From NCBI GenBank assembly GCA_934511365.1, contig CAKSWC010000002.1, positions 62,001-126,000 of the forward strand: a DNA stretch of 64,000 nt, written 5' to 3'. Shown here in pieces: positions 32,600 to 40,528 of the stretch. Source of the stretch: an uncultured Eubacteriales bacterium. GTDB taxonomy: Bacteria > Bacillota > Clostridia > Oscillospirales > Acutalibacteraceae. Below the pieces are notes generated by a model. The model was not told the origin of the DNA. It ran no database searches and worked only from the letters and a program-made list of their open reading frames with translations. How positions within the stretch are numbered: position 1 is the first letter of the stretch; every line of letters begins with the position of its first letter. The position numbers and the translations under genes were made by a program.

Positions 32600-35125
32600 T
32601 CAGTCCCTGTATTCCTCCATCATGAAGGCCTCGAAGATGTCGCCCTCCTTGATGTCATTGAACTTTGCAAGTCCGATTCCGCATTCAAAACCGGAGGCAA
32701 CCTCTTTAACATCGTCCTTGAAGCGGCGCAGGGAGGCAATCTCGTCTTCCGCAACTACAATTCCGTCGCGGACAACGCGGATTTGTGCGTTCCTTGTAAC
32801 CTTACCCTCAAGAACATAGCTTCCGGCGATCTTTCCGGCGGAGGAGAGGTTCATAACGGTTCTGACCTCAACCTTGCCGAGCATAACCTCACGGAACTTG
32901 GGCGCAAGCATACCCTTCATTGCCGCCTCAACCTCTTCAATGCAGTCATAGATGACGCGGTACATTCTCATCTCAACGCCCTCGCGCTCCGCCGTTGCCT
33001 GAGCGTTGGCGTCCGGACGGACGTTAAAGCCGACTATAATTGCGTTTGAAACATTTGCAAGCATAACGTCCGAATCATTGATTGCGCCGACACCGCCGTG
33101 GATAACACGGACGCGGACTTCATCGTTGGAGAGCTTTTCAAGGTTCTGCTTAACGGCCTCAACCGAGCCTTGAACGTCCGCTTTAACAACAATGTCAAGC
33201 TCTTTCATCTCGCCCTCCTTGAGCGAGGAGAAGAGGTTGTCGAGCGTAACCTTGTGGAAGGCCTTGAACTGTTCTTCCTTTTCCTTCTGCTTTCTCTGTT
33301 CAACAAGTTCCCTTGCAAGCTTTTCGTCCGAGACGGCGTCAAAGCTGTCGCCGGCGTTGGGCGTTTCCGCAAGTCCGGTGATTTCAACGGGAACGGACGG
33401 GCCGGCTTCTTTGAGTCGTCTGCCCTTTTCGTTAACCATTACGCGGATACGGCCGACTGCCGTTCCGGCAACAATGATGTCTCCCGAGCGCAGCGTTCCG
33501 TTTTGAACAAGGAGCGTTGCAACGGGGCCGCGGCCCTTGTCAAGCCTTGCTTCAATAACAACGCCTTTTGCGGCTCTGTTCGGGTTGGCTTTAAGCTCCG
33601 CCATTTCGGCAACAAGGAGGATTGACTCAAGCAGCGAGTCGATGCCCATCTGGGTCTTTGCGGAAACGGGAACGCAGATTGTGTCGCCGCCCCATTCCTC
33701 GGGAACAAGGTTATATTCCGTGAGCTGCTGTTTGATTCTGTCGGGATTTGCGCCCTCTTTATCCATCTTGTTGATTGCAACAATAATCTGAATGTTTGCG
33801 GCCTTTGCGTGGTTGATGGCTTCAATGGTCTGCGGCATAATTCCGTCATCCGCAGCAACAACAAGAACGGCAATATCGGTTGCCATTGCGCCCCTGGCTC
33901 TCATTGAAGTGAAGGCAGCGTGACCCGGAGTGTCAAGGAAAGTTATCATCTGGCCGCTGCATTCAACTCTGTAAGCGCCGATGTGCTGGGTAATTCCGCC
34001 GGCCTCCGTTGCGGTGACGGCGGTGTTCCTGATTGCGTCAAGGATTGAGGTTTTTCCGTGGTCAACGTGACCCATAACAACAACAACCGGGTCGCGCTTA
34101 ACAAGGTCCTCCTCTTTGTCCTCGCTGTCGTCAATAATTCTGTCCTCGATCGAAACAACAACCTGCTTTTCAACCTTAGCGCCAAGCTCGGTTGCAACAA
34201 TCTCCGCCGTGTCAAAGTCAATGACCTCGTTAACGGTTGCCATCACGCCGAGGGAGAAGAGCTTTTTGATAACCTCCGAGGCGGTCATTTTGAGCATTGA
34301 GGCAAGCTCACCGACCGTGATTTCATCGGGAACCTTGATAACAAGCTGCTTTTTCGCCCTTTCGGCGGCAATTCTCTTGAGTCTTTCGGCCTCTGTTTCG
34401 CGCTTTGAGGAACGCATTCCCTGCTTTCTGTATTGCTGGCTCTTCTGCTTAATTTTCTGTTTGTTCTGAGGTGAACCCATGTCGCGCATCTTGTTCGCCG
34501 GAGCAATTTGTTCATAGCGCTCGTTATATTTTTCAAGGTCAACATTGCTGCTTCTTGTGTCAACGTGCTTCATTTCGCCCTTTGTGCGCGCCTGAAGGGG
34601 CTTGTTGGCCTTTTCCTTTGCCTTTTCCTCTTTTCTTGAGGGAGCCGGTGCGGCGGCCTTGGCCTTTTCTTCTTTTTTCGGCTCGTTCTTTGCGGCCGGT
34701 GCGGCTTTTTCTTCCTTTTTGCTTTCCGGCTTTTTGCCCTCAGGCTTTTTTTCTGCCTTTTTGTTTCCGGGCTTTTTCGCTTTCTTTTCGGCGTCCTTTT
34801 CGGCCGGGGCAGCCTTTTCCTTTTTGCTTTCCGGCTTTGTCTGCGGCTTTTCTTCCGCCTTTTCGGCCTTGGGTTCCTGCGGCTTTTCGGCCGCGGCTTT
34901 CTTTTCGGCCTTTTCTCTTTCGCCTGCGGCAAAGTAGGCGTCAAAAGATTCAACCTCGTTTTCGCGCGTAATTGTATCAAAAATAAGATCAAGTTCCGCG
35001 TCCTCAAGAGCCGTCATGTGCTTCCTCGGCTCAGCTGAGTTGCCGTCAAGAATTTCGAGTATTCTTTTGCTGTTGATACCGAAATCCTTTGCAACCTCAT
35101 GGACTCTGTATTTATCTCTCGGCAT
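32600..35125 (-). CDS. infB: Translation initiation factor IF-2
   Basis: IF-2 is the GTPase that places initiator tRNA on the ribosome. The 841-residue protein has an N-terminal IF2_N unit (YRVHEVAKDFGINSKRILEIL), a long alanine/lysine/glutamate-rich linker (about 70-200), a second IF2_N region and the GTPase domain with GHVDHGKT, DTPGHAAF and NKMD. Domains II to IV follow, ending GFECGIGLAKFNDIKEGDIFEAF. It is preceded by the L7Ae-like gene with a 70-bp palindromic element between them. Confidence 0.98.
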   Translation of the reverse strand: MPRDKYRVHEVAKDFGINSKRILEILDGNSAEPRKHMTALEDAELDLIFDTITRENEVESFDAYFAAGEREKAEKKAAAEKPQEPKAEKAEEKPQTKPESKKEKAAPAEKDAEKKAKKPGNKKAEKKPEGKKPESKKEEKAAPAAKNEPKKEEKAKAAAPAPSRKEEKAKEKANKPLQARTKGEMKHVDTRSSNVDLEKYNERYEQIAPANKMRDMGSPQNKQKIKQKSQQYRKQGMRSSKRETEAERLKRIAAERAKKQLVIKVPDEITVGELASMLKMTASEVIKKLFSLGVMATVNEVIDFDTAEIVATELGAKVEKQVVVSIEDRIIDDSEDKEEDLVKRDPVVVVMGHVDHGKTSILDAIRNTAVTATEAGGITQHIGAYRVECSGQMITFLDTPGHAAFTSMRARGAMATDIAVLVVAADDGIMPQTIEAINHAKAANIQIIVAINKMDKEGANPDRIKQQLTEYNLVPEEWGGDTICVPVSAKTQMGIDSLLESILLVAEMAELKANPNRAAKGVVIEARLDKGRGPVATLLVQNGTLRSGDIIVAGTAVGRIRVMVNEKGRRLKEAGPSVPVEITGLAETPNAGDSFDAVSDEKLARELVEQRKQKEKEEQFKAFHKVTLDNLFSSLKEGEMKELDIVVKADVQGSVEAVKQNLEKLSNDEVRVRVIHGGVGAINDSDVMLANVSNAIIVGFNVRPDANAQATAEREGVEMRMYRVIYDCIEEVEAAMKGMLAPKFREVMLGKVEVRTVMNLSSAGKIAGSYVLEGKVTRNAQIRVVRDGIVVAEDEIASLRRFKDDVKEVASGFECGIGLAKFNDIKEGDIFEAFMMEEYRD

Positions 35126-35153
35126 ATAATCATTCCTTTCTCTGTGTCTCTTT

Positions 35154-35223
35154 GTAACCGCTGATGAATTAAGCGTGCAAATATACCGTCAAAGCTTGTG
35201 CTTTCCGGTCAATCGGCGGTTAC
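35154..35223. repeat. Palindromic intergenic element, copy B
   Basis: A 70-bp element with perfect 8-bp inverted ends, GTAACCGC and GCGGTTAC. It covers the last five codons of the L7Ae-like gene and the gap to infB. Confidence 0.65.
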
Positions 35224-35529
35224 TTGTTCAAACATTGACAAAAGCTTTTTTGAAAAGCCCTCGTCGTTAACGGAAACAACGGCAGCCTTTGTGCCGATTG
35301 CTTTTGAAAGTTCACCGGCAGAAAAGCCGGATTTTATCACAGGTATGTTCTTGCCTCCATATGAACAGGCGTGCCTTATCTCCCGCTCAAGCCGTTCTGA
35401 AGCGTCAAAGCAGAGCACGCAAAGCTTCGCCTTGTTTTTAACAATGCTTTCAACCGCGGCGTCATGGCCGGGGGCAAGCCTTCCGGCCCGGCGCGCAAGG
35501 CCGAGGAAGGAGAGGATTTTTTCATTCAC
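35209..35529 (-). CDS. L7Ae/L30e-family ribosomal protein (YlxQ)
   Basis: This 106-residue protein has the L7Ae fold signature: LGLARRAGRLAPGHDAAVESI near the start and KAAVVSVNDEGFSKKL towards the end. YlxQ-type proteins are RNA-binding and associated with the ribosome in Firmicutes. The start is GTG 35529 and overlaps the rnpM stop by 8 bp. Its last codons lie inside a palindromic element, so its C-terminus (EQVTAD) may be of secondary origin. Confidence 0.9.
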   Translation of the reverse strand: MNEKILSFLGLARRAGRLAPGHDAAVESIVKNKAKLCVLCFDASERLEREIRHACSYGGKNIPVIKSGFSAGELSKAIGTKAAVVSVNDEGFSKKLLSMFEQVTAD

Positions 35530-35809
35530 TTTCCTTCATCTCCTGTTCCATTCTGTCATATACCTCATCCGGAATGCGGCAAGAGAGGGCGCGTTCAATG
35601 CGCCGCGCTTTCCTTGCAAGGGCAAGGCAGGAGGCATTTTTGCACACATAAGCCCCGCGTCCCGCTTTTTTTCCGGTCAGGTCAAGGCTTATTTCATAGT
35701 CCTCCTCACCCTCGCCGGTTTTTGTTTTAACAACCCGGACAAGCTCCTTTTTCGGGAACATTTCGTTGCAGCCGAGGCATTTGCGCATCGGAACCTTTTT
35801 TGTGTGCAT
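35522..35809 (-). CDS. rnpM: RNase P modulator RnpM (YlxR)
   Basis: This 95-residue protein is the DUF448/YlxR family, recently described in Bacillus as an RNA-binding regulator of RNase P. It has the conserved PMRKCLGCNEMFPKKELVRVV and GRGAYVCKNASCLALARK segments. I chose ATG 35809 because GGGAG lies 8 nt upstream; a TTG two codons earlier is less well placed. Its place between nusA and ylxQ is the standard one. Confidence 0.92.
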   Translation of the reverse strand: MHTKKVPMRKCLGCNEMFPKKELVRVVKTKTGEGEEDYEISLDLTGKKAGRGAYVCKNASCLALARKARRIERALSCRIPDEVYDRMEQEMKESE

Positions 35810-35823
35810 AGTCAAAACTCCCT

Positions 35824-36918
35824 TTACTCCTCTTCTTTTTCGTCTGCGTTTTCCTGCGGATTTTCTTCTGCCGGAGCCGAGGCCGCGCTCAAAGGCTTAA
35901 TGTCAATCTTCCAGCCGGTGAGTCTTGCGGCAAGGCGGACGTTCTGACCCTTGTTTCCGATTGCGAGGGAAAGCTGATTATCGGGAACAACAACGTGGCA
36001 GCACTTCTGGTTTTCCTCGTCAATATCAACGGAAAGAACCTGCGCCGGCGCAAGAGACGCGGCAACATATTCCTTGGGATCCTCGCTGTAGCGAACGATG
36101 TCGATTTTTTCGCCGCCGAGGGAATCTATAATGTTGTTGACGCGCTGGCCTCTCTGGCCGATGCAGGCGCCGACCGCGTCAACATTTTCATCCTTGCTGA
36201 AAACGGCAATCTTTGTTCTTGAGCCGGCCTCTCTTGAAACGGACATAATTTCAACTGTGCCGTCATAAATTTCCGGAACCTCGGTTTCAAAAAGTCTTTT
36301 AACAAGGCCGGGGTGCCTTCTTGAAATGCTCGCATAGCTTGTTGTTCCCTCTTCTTTGATTGAGGCAACATAAACCTTGATGAGCTGGCCGGGTTTGAGG
36401 TTGTCGTTCGGAAGCTGGTCGGCTTTCGGGAAGAAAGCGTTCGCCCTGCCGATTTCGATTGTTGCGTCGCCGGTTTCGGGGTCAACCATCTGAACCTTTG
36501 CGGTAACAACCTCCTGGAATCTGTTCTGGAACTCTTTTGAGGCAAGCTCCCTTTCGGCCTCTCTGATACCCTGACGGATAACGCTTTTTGCAGTCTGCGC
36601 AACAATGCGGCCGAATTTCTTCGGGTCAAGGTTAATTTGAACAACGGAGCCGACCTGCGCGTTGGGGTCATACTGCCGCGCCTGTTCAAGAGTCATTTCC
36701 GCAGCAGGCTCTGCGACCTCGTCAACAACGTCAATGTTGACATAGACGTTCATGGTCTGCTTTTCCGGGTCAATCTCGCAAACAACATTGTCGCGGTTGC
36801 CGTACTGGTTTTTTGTTGCGGAGATAATTGCCGCCTTGATTTTTTCATAGATATAGTCGGCGGAAATCCCCTTTTCCGTTTCAAGAAGCTTTACGGCTTC
36901 AAAAAAATCCTTGTTCAT
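35824..36918 (-). CDS. nusA: Transcription termination/antitermination protein NusA
   Basis: NusA binds RNA polymerase and modulates pausing and termination. The 364-residue protein has an N-terminal polymerase-binding domain, S1 (about 135-200, including ANAFFPKADQLP) and two KH domains (DAVGACIGQRGQRVNNIIDSL and SLAIGNKGQNVRLAARLTGWKIDI). It ends in a short acidic tail and lacks the C-terminal repeats of proteobacterial NusA, as expected in Firmicutes. It lies 48 bp after rimP. Confidence 0.97.
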   Translation of the reverse strand: MNKDFFEAVKLLETEKGISADYIYEKIKAAIISATKNQYGNRDNVVCEIDPEKQTMNVYVNIDVVDEVAEPAAEMTLEQARQYDPNAQVGSVVQINLDPKKFGRIVAQTAKSVIRQGIREAERELASKEFQNRFQEVVTAKVQMVDPETGDATIEIGRANAFFPKADQLPNDNLKPGQLIKVYVASIKEEGTTSYASISRRHPGLVKRLFETEVPEIYDGTVEIMSVSREAGSRTKIAVFSKDENVDAVGACIGQRGQRVNNIIDSLGGEKIDIVRYSEDPKEYVAASLAPAQVLSVDIDEENQKCCHVVVPDNQLSLAIGNKGQNVRLAARLTGWKIDIKPLSAASAPAEENPQENADEKEEE

Positions 36919-36966
36919 TTTTTATAATCAATCCTTTCAGAAGTTTTTCCATTAATCAGTGGCTCT

Positions 36967-37437
36967 TTAAAAGCTGAAATCGTCAAGCTTAAACCAAGCC
37001 GTCTCTTTTTTGGTGAGGGAAAGTCCGCTGCCGTCCTCAAAGCGAACGGTTGCAAGGCCGTTTTCATAGCTTTCCAAAACACCGGAAAACTCGCGCTTTC
37101 CGTCAACGGGGCGGATGGTTTTGAGCTTCACCTTTGCGCCGAGATATTTTTGAAAGTGCTCCTCGCGCACAAGCTCGCGCTCAACGCCGGGAGAGCTGAC
37201 CTCAAGGCAGTACGCCTGTTCAATGAGATCCGCCTCGTCAAGCGGCGCATTCAGCGCGCGGCTCATTTCAACGCAGTCATCAATTCCGACTCCGCCGTCC
37301 TTGTCAATAAAAATCCTCAAAAACCAGCCCGTTCCCTCCTTGAGGAAGCGGATATCCCAAATTTCAAGGCCGAGACTTTCCGCAATCGGTTCTGCAATAG
37401 CGCGAACTGCGGCAACGGTGTTTGAATCTTTTGCCAT
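36967..37437 (-). CDS. rimP: Ribosome maturation factor RimP
   Basis: RimP acts early in 30S assembly. The 156-residue protein has the family's LGLEIWDIRFLKEGTGWFLRIFIDKDGGVGIDDC and EVSSPGVERELVREEHFQKYLG blocks, and the C-terminal SH3-like half. ATG 37437 is preceded by GGGAGG at 12 nt, a rather long distance. A longer frame to 37512 has no family match. It is the first gene of the operon and follows a leader of about 160 nt with competing hairpins. Confidence 0.95.
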   Translation of the reverse strand: MAKDSNTVAAVRAIAEPIAESLGLEIWDIRFLKEGTGWFLRIFIDKDGGVGIDDCVEMSRALNAPLDEADLIEQAYCLEVSSPGVERELVREEHFQKYLGAKVKLKTIRPVDGKREFSGVLESYENGLATVRFEDGSGLSLTKKETAWFKLDDFSF

Positions 37438-37529
37438 ATTTTTGCAATACCTCCCAGGGCGAACCCGCTCGCCTTTTTTCACGTTGAAAGGCAGCCGAAG
37501 GCGCAAAAGCACTCCGAAATTTCGCTTCC

Positions 37530-37581
37530 GTCCACTCTTTTAAAAAGGCAACAAATAAGAGCGGACTTCAAAAGCCCACTC
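37530..37581 (-). promoter_or_regulatory. rimP operon leader with mutually exclusive hairpins
   Basis: On the minus strand GAGTGGGCT (37581-37573) can pair with AAGTCCGCTC (37568-37559). The same GTCCGCTCTT segment (37566-37557) can instead pair over 10 bp with AAGAGTGGAC (37539-37530). The two stems cannot coexist, as in an attenuator. No strong U-tract follows the second stem. Confidence 0.55.
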
Positions 37582-37606
37582 TAAGGTTCACAATTCTACC
37601 TTGCAT

Positions 37607-37635
37607 ATAATACCACATCTTTTTCAAAATATCAA
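37607..37635 (-). promoter_or_regulatory. Predicted promoter of the rimP-nusA-infB operon
   Basis: TTGATA (37630-37635) and TATTAT (37607-37612) are 17 bp apart on the minus strand, giving a start near 37600 and a leader of about 160 nt. Confidence 0.75.
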
Positions 37636-37911
37636 GCCTTTTTTAAAAGATTGTTTTGAGCCGAAGGAAATCCGCTCCGGCTTTTTTCCCGTCAGCCACG
37701 AAAAATCTCCGGAAAGCGGGGCAAAACGCAAAAATATCCTCTCATCCTATACTAAAGTATGGGGTGAATTTTTTATTACCTGATAAAATACTTATACGAT
37801 AGGAAAATGCCCGCATACTGCCTGCGTTCACCGTTTGAAAGGACGGCCGCGGCTTTTGTGAGCGGAAAAACAAAGGCCGGTTTTCCGGCTTATCATCGGG
37901 AGGTAAATGTT

Positions 37912-38997
37912 TTGAGCGTATTACAAGAATACAAGTGTCCCTGCTGCGGCGGCTCCGTTGAGTTTGACAGCTCGGTTCAAAAAATGAAGTGTCCCTATTG
38001 CGACAGCGAGTTCAGCATTGAGGACATTAAAAAAGCGGCCGATGAAAGCGGCGGCGCAAAGGACACCGGCGAAATGGACTGGGAAAGCTCGGTCGGTCAG
38101 GAATGGAAGGAAGGAGAAACGGACTCAATGCGCGTCTATTCCTGCAAAAGCTGCGGCGGTGAAATTATTGCCGACGAAACAACCGGCGCAACCCACTGTC
38201 CGTACTGCGGGAACCCCGTCATTATGACCGGCCAGTTTTCCGGCGCACTCAGACCCGATTACATCATTCCGTTCAAGCTTGACAAAAAGGCGGCGAAGGC
38301 CGCGCTGCTCAAGCACGTCCACTCCAAACGCTTTGTTCCCAAGATTTTTAAGGACAGCAACCATATCGACGAGATAAAAGGCGTTTATGTTCCGTTCTGG
38401 ATTTTTGACGCCGACTCTTTCGGAGACGTTGATTTCGCCGCAACAAAGACCCGCCAATGGAGCGACAGCACCTATAATTACACGGAGACCTCATATTTCA
38501 ATGTCAAGCGCAGCGGAAGAGTCTCGTTCCTGAATGTTCCCGTTGACGGCTCAAAAAAGATGGATGACGCCCTCATGGAATCCATTGAGCCGTTCAACTT
38601 CAATGAAGCCGTTGATTTCCAAACCGCATATCTCTCCGGCTATCTTGCCGACAAATATGACGTTGACGACAAGCAGAGCATTCAAAGAGCAAACGCCCGC
38701 ATTAAAAAAAGCACCGAGCAGGCGTTTGAAAAAACCGTTAAGGGATACGCCTCCGTTTCCGTTTCCTCAAGCTCCGTCAGGCTTTCAAACGGAAAGGTCA
38801 GATATGCGCTTTTTCCCGTTTGGATTCTGAACACAAGCTGCAACGAAAAAAACTATGTCTTCGCAATGAACGGACAGACCGGAAGGCTCGTCGGTGACCT
38901 TCCGGCAGACAAGAAAAAAGTTAATCTTGCAAGGCTGCTGTTTGCCCTCGGATACTCGGCCGCCGCATTGATTGCTTCATTTTTCTTTTTCTCTTAA
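37912..38997 (+). CDS. TFIIB-type zinc ribbon membrane protein
   Basis: This 361-residue protein has two zinc ribbons (CPCCGG...CPYCDS at residues 9-31 and CKSCGG...CPYCGN at about 80-103), a soluble domain of about 200 residues, and a hydrophobic helix at the C-terminus (FALGYSAAALIASFFFF). The start is TTG 37912, 8 nt after GGGAGG; a longer frame from 37807 lacks such a site. Proteins of this type lie beside TPM-domain genes in many gut Clostridia; their function is unknown. The next gene follows at 14 bp. Confidence 0.8.
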   Translation: MSVLQEYKCPCCGGSVEFDSSVQKMKCPYCDSEFSIEDIKKAADESGGAKDTGEMDWESSVGQEWKEGETDSMRVYSCKSCGGEIIADETTGATHCPYCGNPVIMTGQFSGALRPDYIIPFKLDKKAAKAALLKHVHSKRFVPKIFKDSNHIDEIKGVYVPFWIFDADSFGDVDFAATKTRQWSDSTYNYTETSYFNVKRSGRVSFLNVPVDGSKKMDDALMESIEPFNFNEAVDFQTAYLSGYLADKYDVDDKQSIQRANARIKKSTEQAFEKTVKGYASVSVSSSSVRLSNGKVRYALFPVWILNTSCNEKNYVFAMNGQTGRLVGDLPADKKKVNLARLLFALGYSAAALIASFFFFS

Positions 38998-39011
38998 AGG
39001 AGGGTACGGAA

Positions 39012-39848
39012 ATGAAAAAAAGAGTTCTTGCTTTTGCTGTGGCGGTCATGGTTCTCGCCCTTTCGCTCTGTGTTTTTTCCCTTGCGGCCGTAAAGCCGGA
39101 AACGCGCCAGGTTCCGCGCCTTGTTGACAAGGCGAACCTCATTGACGAGGCGGACGAAAAGCGGCTTCTTGAGCGTCTTGACTCGCTCAGCGAGCAGTAT
39201 CAGTTTGATTTTGTTGCCGCAACCGTCAAAACGACCGGCGGAAAGGAAATTGTTGAATTCAGCGACGATTACTTCGATTACAACGGTTTCGGCTACGGCA
39301 AAGACGACTCCGGCGTTGCCCTCATCATCAGCATGAATCCGAGGATAGTTTATATCAGCGGCTGCGGCGAGGGAACGAAGTACTTTGACTATAACGACGC
39401 TCAGGAGATTATTGACGTTTTCTATGGCGACCTCAAGGCCGGAAACTATGCCACCGTTGTTGACACCTTTATTGACGAGGCGCAGCGCAGCGTTGAGTTC
39501 GGCCGCAACGGAGTTCCGTTCAGTTACAGACTCCAGACCCTCCTTCCGAATTGGATGGTGACTCTTCTGGCTCCCGTTGTCATCGGAATCGCCCTCGCCT
39601 TTGCAACCGTGAGCTTTATGACAAAAGGACTCAAGTCCGTCCGAAAAAAGGAAAGCGCGGCGGATTATGTTGTTCCCGGCTCAATGAGGCTCACAAGGAA
39701 CGAGGACGTCTTTTTATACAGCAACGTCAGCAAAACCGCCAAGGTTCAGGACAACTCCGACTCCTCTTCCGGCTCCTCATACGGCTCGAGCGGCTCACAC
39801 GAAAGCTCCTCCGGAAACAGTCACAGCGGCGGCGGAAGAAGCTTTTGA
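39012..39848 (+). CDS. TPM-domain membrane protein
   Basis: This 278-residue protein has a signal peptide (1-26), a TPM domain (about 38-165: LVDKANLIDEADEKRLLERL, GVALIISMNPRIVYISGCGEG), a membrane helix near 185-205 and a serine/glycine-rich tail ending SHSGGGRSF. TPM domains occur in proteins linked to photosystem repair and to membrane quality control; the bacterial role is uncertain. AAAGGAGG precedes ATG 39012. It forms a tight group with the zinc-ribbon gene upstream and the DUF6935-like gene downstream. Confidence 0.85.
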   Translation: MKKRVLAFAVAVMVLALSLCVFSLAAVKPETRQVPRLVDKANLIDEADEKRLLERLDSLSEQYQFDFVAATVKTTGGKEIVEFSDDYFDYNGFGYGKDDSGVALIISMNPRIVYISGCGEGTKYFDYNDAQEIIDVFYGDLKAGNYATVVDTFIDEAQRSVEFGRNGVPFSYRLQTLLPNWMVTLLAPVVIGIALAFATVSFMTKGLKSVRKKESAADYVVPGSMRLTRNEDVFLYSNVSKTAKVQDNSDSSSGSSYGSSGSHESSSGNSHSGGGRSF

Positions 39849-39898
39849 GAAAAACCGCAGAAAATCATTTTTAAACTTTTTTCAAGTAAGGAGGCTTT

Positions 39899-40474
39899 AT
39901 GAGTATTTTTGACAAACTGAAGTCCGCAGCACCCGGCTCCCCCGGAGCTCCCAACTCCCCTGCGGGCGGCGGAAACCGGAGCGAGGTTTTCACCTTTCCC
40001 GCCCTTCCGGAAAGTCTTGCGCAAATGCAGGCTCTTCCGGAGGCTTCGCTCGACACCCCGTTCAAAACGGCCGCTCTCACCGTCTGCGCCCTTTGCGCCT
40101 ATGCCGCAGACAGGAACGTCGGAACCGAGATGCTCAACTTTTTGCGCGGCCCGCGGCCGCTGAACGGCTTTGACATCTCCTTTTTGAACGACCGCTTCAG
40201 GGGCGGAAAGACCTATATCCCGTTTTCATATTTCTCCGGAGCGACTCCGGACAACGGATATACGCCGCAGCCGCCCTTCCGCGTTACCGTTCAAAGCAAC
40301 CACGTCTCCGCCGAGGAGGCGGGATACATGAAGCTGTTTATCCCCTGCTTCGGTGCGGACAGTCCGCGTCCCGTCAAGCTTCGCCAAAGGGGAAGCGACG
40401 GAAAATGGTTCCTTTGGGAGCAGTATCTTCTCACCGATATCCGCCAGCCCAAGTCGCTTGACCCGTGGGCATAA
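39899..40474 (+). CDS. DUF6935-like protein
   Basis: This 191-residue protein has a short proline/glycine-rich N-terminal stretch and a globular domain with ALPESLAQMQALPEASLD, KTYIPFSYFSGATP and a C-terminal WFLWEQYLL...DPWA. From memory this matches DUF6935, a family of unknown function in gut Firmicutes; I cannot confirm it here. No signal peptide or membrane helix is present. AAGGAGG precedes ATG 39899. It sits between the TPM and surface-protein genes. Confidence 0.7.
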   Translation: MSIFDKLKSAAPGSPGAPNSPAGGGNRSEVFTFPALPESLAQMQALPEASLDTPFKTAALTVCALCAYAADRNVGTEMLNFLRGPRPLNGFDISFLNDRFRGGKTYIPFSYFSGATPDNGYTPQPPFRVTVQSNHVSAEEAGYMKLFIPCFGADSPRPVKLRQRGSDGKWFLWEQYLLTDIRQPKSLDPWA

Positions 40475-40528
40475 GCGGCCGGATATCTTCAAAATCAACC
40501 AAACAAACATTTTCAAGGAGGAAAAACC

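Noticed and set aside
34471..34971. 166-codon frame opposite the infB linker
   Set aside because: It mirrors the low-complexity alanine/lysine linker of IF-2 and is proline/phenylalanine/arginine-rich noise.
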